A DNA stretch of 64,000 nt from Tridacna crocea (taxonomy: Eukaryota > Mollusca > Bivalvia > Cardiida > Cardiidae). The notes below the pieces were generated by a model. It was not told the DNA's origin and searched no databases. It saw only the letters and a list, made by a program, of their open reading frames with translations. How positions within the stretch are numbered: position 1 is the stretch's first letter; each line of letters opens with the position of its first letter. Made by a program: the position numbers and the translations under genes. Of the stretch, positions 63,201-64,000 are shown piece by piece. Where the stretch lies: NCBI GenBank assembly GCA_943736015.1, contig OX031070.1, positions 42,184,173-42,248,172 on the forward strand, given 5' to 3'.

Positions 63201-64000
63201 AGCTATTTGATTGGCTTACACAAACCATCTTGGCCAATCAGATTGTTTGTTCTGGATATGAGGGGGGTATACTGGAATCTGTCAGTGTGTCCGTCCGTCC
63301 ATCTATCTCTTCATCCGTCCCTGTATCCATCTATGTGTCCAAATAATTGCCTGTTTTCTGTCAAAGTGCTGACGGGAGTATTGAGTCACATTCCATGACA
63401 GCTCTAGTTGAATATGGGTCATTATTTCAATATCATCTCCATTGACTGCTAAACAGGGGAGTGAATTGTAGACTTGCCCATATTGAAAGTATTTGCAGAC
63501 AAAATAAATTTGACGCAATTATTGAAATTTGTTTCAGGAGGGGTAGAAAAAAATTGTCGGCAAAAGAGAATTCATAAAATTATACATAAGTATACTGACC
63601 TCTACAATATGAATTACAGTGAGGTTATATTTCATTGTCGGACTTATATATGTGCCATGCTCTAGCAAAATGGGATTAAATGTATCATTGTGAAACATTG
63701 CAGCTACCAAGTAAATCATAGCGTAATTACTGATCTGTAAATCAATTTTGCCTAACAAATAAAACCTGAGGTGAAATGGTCCTTGGACATGAAGAAAATA
63801 AATCAAAAGCACAAACTTTCGACCCAGGTCAGCCTGCGCAAACTGCGCAGGCTGACCTGGGTTGATACTTTTTGCAGATGTCTTAAATCCCTTTTTCCCA
63901 GTGCATGGGTCATAAGCAGTACTGACTTTATGAAAATCCTTTTGTTACAGAGATGATGAAGATATAATATCGATAAACTGTTTAAAGATCATGTATGAGG
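54220..64000 (+). CDS. CDC45: CDC45 replication factor, N-terminal part (cut by window end)
   Basis: Subunit of the CMG (CDC45-MCM-GINS) replicative helicase, nuclear. Exons: 54220-54270, 56508-56567, 57233-57325, 58673-58767, 59755-59875, 60801-60916, 62244-62292, 62950-63122 and 63951 to the window end; 269 residues here of ~570 expected. [11 protein letters not shown] starts at the first [22 protein letters not shown] is the degenerate DHH/RecJ-like motif. [22 protein letters not shown], the acidic [18 protein letters not shown] stretch and LFDYSQF...GTSSA follow in CDC45 order. [20 protein letters not shown] and [11 protein letters not shown] are also family blocks. All junctions are GT-AG and in phase. 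Confidence 0.96.
54271..54584 (+). other. Start of CDC45 intron 1
   Basis: Only a family A left-end scrap (54544-54580) is recognised. Confidence 0.5.
54585..54925 (-). mobile_element. Two tRNA-derived SINE heads in tandem
   Basis: The first (54665-54590, -) has GCTAGCTCAGTTGGTAGAGC (D arm) and GTGGGTTCGAGTCCCAC (perfect T arm), but the acceptor stem has mismatches. The second (~54900-54820) is a diverged copy. Both precede GTCCACCCAA-like sequence. Located in CDC45 intron 1. Confidence 0.7.
55251..55477 (+). mobile_element. Family B TTAA element
   Basis: GTAAACCCTTTACCCCATAAG to GGAATAAAGGGTTAA; core GGTGAAATTGCTTGTCATGA. Confidence 0.85.
55566..55643. repeat. 78-bp hairpin
   Basis: GTACTTTAGCGTCTATGCTA to TAGCATAGTAC... 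ends pair, and AAGCAGATTAAAGACA pairs with TGTCTTTAGTCTGCTT. Confidence 0.75.
55818..56017 (-). mobile_element. Family A element, shortened long arm
   Basis: TTAACCCATTACC start; the long arm lacks ~25 bp and the right TTAA is lost. Confidence 0.75.
56117..56484 (-). mobile_element. Decayed plus intact family A elements
   Basis: 56117-56256 lost its core. 56252-56484 is complete and ends 24 bp before CDC45 exon 2. Confidence 0.82.
56601..56829 (+). mobile_element. Family A TTAA element
   Basis: TTAACCCTTTCCCAAACGGC to TTTGGGAAAGGGTGAA; starts 34 bp after CDC45 exon 2. Confidence 0.85.
57549..57680. repeat. Palindromic foldback, diverged
   Basis: Relative of 9500-9657: AAAGATCGAAATTTATTTCATC and CACGAGTGAAAAT. 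Confidence 0.65.
57813..58041 (-). mobile_element. Family A TTAA element
   Basis: 229 bp, CATTACC/GGTAATG ends. Confidence 0.87.
58151..58379 (+). mobile_element. Family A TTAA element
   Basis: 229 bp, close to consensus: TTAACTCTTTACCAAACGAC to GTGGTAAAGAGTTAA, core perfect. Confidence 0.88.
58416..58615 (+). mobile_element. Family A element, diverged
   Basis: TTAATTCTTTACCACTC to GGTAAAGAGTTGA; ~30 bp missing from the long arm. Ends 57 bp before the CDC45 exon at 58673. Confidence 0.78.
58954..59181 (+). mobile_element. Family A TTAA element
   Basis: TTAACTCTTTACCACACGAG to GGTAATGGGTTAT; the termini do not match each other (CTTT against AATG), unusual in this set. Confidence 0.85.
59182..59754 (+). 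other. CDC45 intron, one short-arm fragment
   Basis: An A/G-rich run at 59375-59405 and a short-arm end at 59500-59562 (GTCATTGTGTGGTAAAGGAT). Confidence 0.5.
59898..60420 (+). repeat. CCCCCGCAAAACGA-type repeat split by a family A insertion
   Basis: Head at GTTTTCGGGGGTATGCTGG, CTGT-poor body, tail broken at GGCGGGGGAATTAA by the element 60164-60392, then GTCACATTCAGTGACAGCTC resumes. Confidence 0.82.
60164..60392 (-). mobile_element. Family A TTAA element inside another repeat
   Basis: TTAACCCTTCACCAAACAAT to GGAAAGGGTTAG; core perfect. Confidence 0.88.
60463..60610 (+). mobile_element. Family A left half
   Basis: Stops in the left core arm (GGAGAAAATTCC). Confidence 0.68.
60801..60916 (+). 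CDS. CDC45: CDC45 acidic/basic linker exon
   Basis: Encodes [20 protein letters not shown], then [18 protein letters not shown]: an acidic serine-rich run followed by a KRKR basic cluster. In vertebrates this disordered loop protrudes from the RecJ-like fold (family knowledge). It is the most divergent part of the protein. Confidence 0.92.
60988..61240 (+). mobile_element. tRNA-derived SINE
   Basis: TTGCCCAGTTGGTAGCATAA (A box) and GGTCGAATCCC (B box), then AAAGCAGCCAATGGCTTAGA and a 3' body ending GACATCAAACAATTC. Starts 72 bp after the CDC45 exon ending at 60916. Confidence 0.72.
61577..61805 (+). mobile_element. Family C TTAA element
   Basis: 229 bp; perfect core GGAGAAATTGCTCGTTACGA. 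CTTTCCC/GGGAAAG ends. A decayed family A piece precedes it (61283-61460). Confidence 0.86.
61840..62068 (-). mobile_element. Family A TTAA element
   Basis: TTAACTCATTACC to GTAAATGAGTTAA. Confidence 0.85.
62459..62687 (-). mobile_element. Family A TTAA element
   Basis: TCAACCCTTTACCAAACAAT to GGTAAAGGATTAA; core perfect. A decayed core scrap is at 62350-62420. Confidence 0.86.
63260..63412 (+). repeat. CCCCCGCAAAACGA-type repeat, internally deleted
   Basis: GGGGGGTATACTGGAATCTG, then a CCGT/CCAT-rich run, then GAGTCACATTCCATGACAGC. Confidence 0.75.
63460..63565 (+). mobile_element. Family A left arm fragment
   Basis: TAGACTTGCCCATATTGAAAG...GGGGTAGAAAA; the core is destroyed. Confidence 0.6.
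63821..63863. repeat. Short perfect hairpin
   Basis: CCCAGGTCAGCCTGCGCA and TGCGCAGGCTGACCTGGG pair exactly across a 3-base loop; part of the GCTCTGTGAAAAGG repeat type. Confidence 0.85.

Overview
This is a eukaryotic window, best read as nuclear DNA of a bivalve mollusc. The reasons are small exons with GT-AG introns, introns packed with short non-autonomous repeats, and several repeat types I associate with bivalve genomes (elements ending in CTCTTGTT, a CCCCCGCAAAACGA head followed by CTGT runs, and an ACGCCCGTC-ended element carrying a 156-bp tandem array). The species call is inference; no RNA or alignment evidence was available.

Three protein genes account for all convincing coding sequence. 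(1) Positions 5413-36748, + strand: 26 exons of a class I myosin most like vertebrate myosin-Ic (MYO1C). It starts inside the motor just before the P-loop and runs through motor, three IQ motifs and the lipid-binding TH1 tail to a stop; the first ~85-90 residues lie upstream of the window. (2) Positions 53907-40854, - strand: a complete 12-exon UFD1 gene of 298 codons, the ubiquitin-binding cofactor of p97/VCP-NPL4. (3) Positions 54220-64000, + strand: the first nine exons of CDC45, the replicative helicase (CMG) subunit, cut by the window end. Every exon junction in the three models keeps the reading frame. MYO1C and UFD1 converge tail to tail. UFD1 and CDC45 are head to head with only 312 bp between start codons, the same neighbour pair and orientation as on human 22q11.2, so this looks like an ancient shared promoter.

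Most of the rest is introns filled with mobile DNA. The dominant component is a set of ~228-bp elements bounded by TTAA, with CCCTTT-like termini and a ~60-bp palindrome in the middle. I count about 56 near-complete copies of family A plus ~45 fragments, 7 of family B and 4 of family C, roughly a quarter to a third of the window. Three nested insertions show TTAA target duplication directly. The families differ at paired positions of the central hairpin and of the termini, so the structure has been kept while sequence changed. I read them as piggyBac-like MITEs (inference).

Other notable structures: a 10 x 32-bp array that includes the 3' splice site and first codons of UFD1 exon 10; an ~845-bp inverted repeat in UFD1 intron 1; a Penelope-like insertion with a hammerhead-type motif and a 14-bp target duplication; a 9 x 156-bp satellite-bearing element just before the penultimate MYO1C exon; a 1.8-kb hAT-like element; and several tRNA-derived SINEs.
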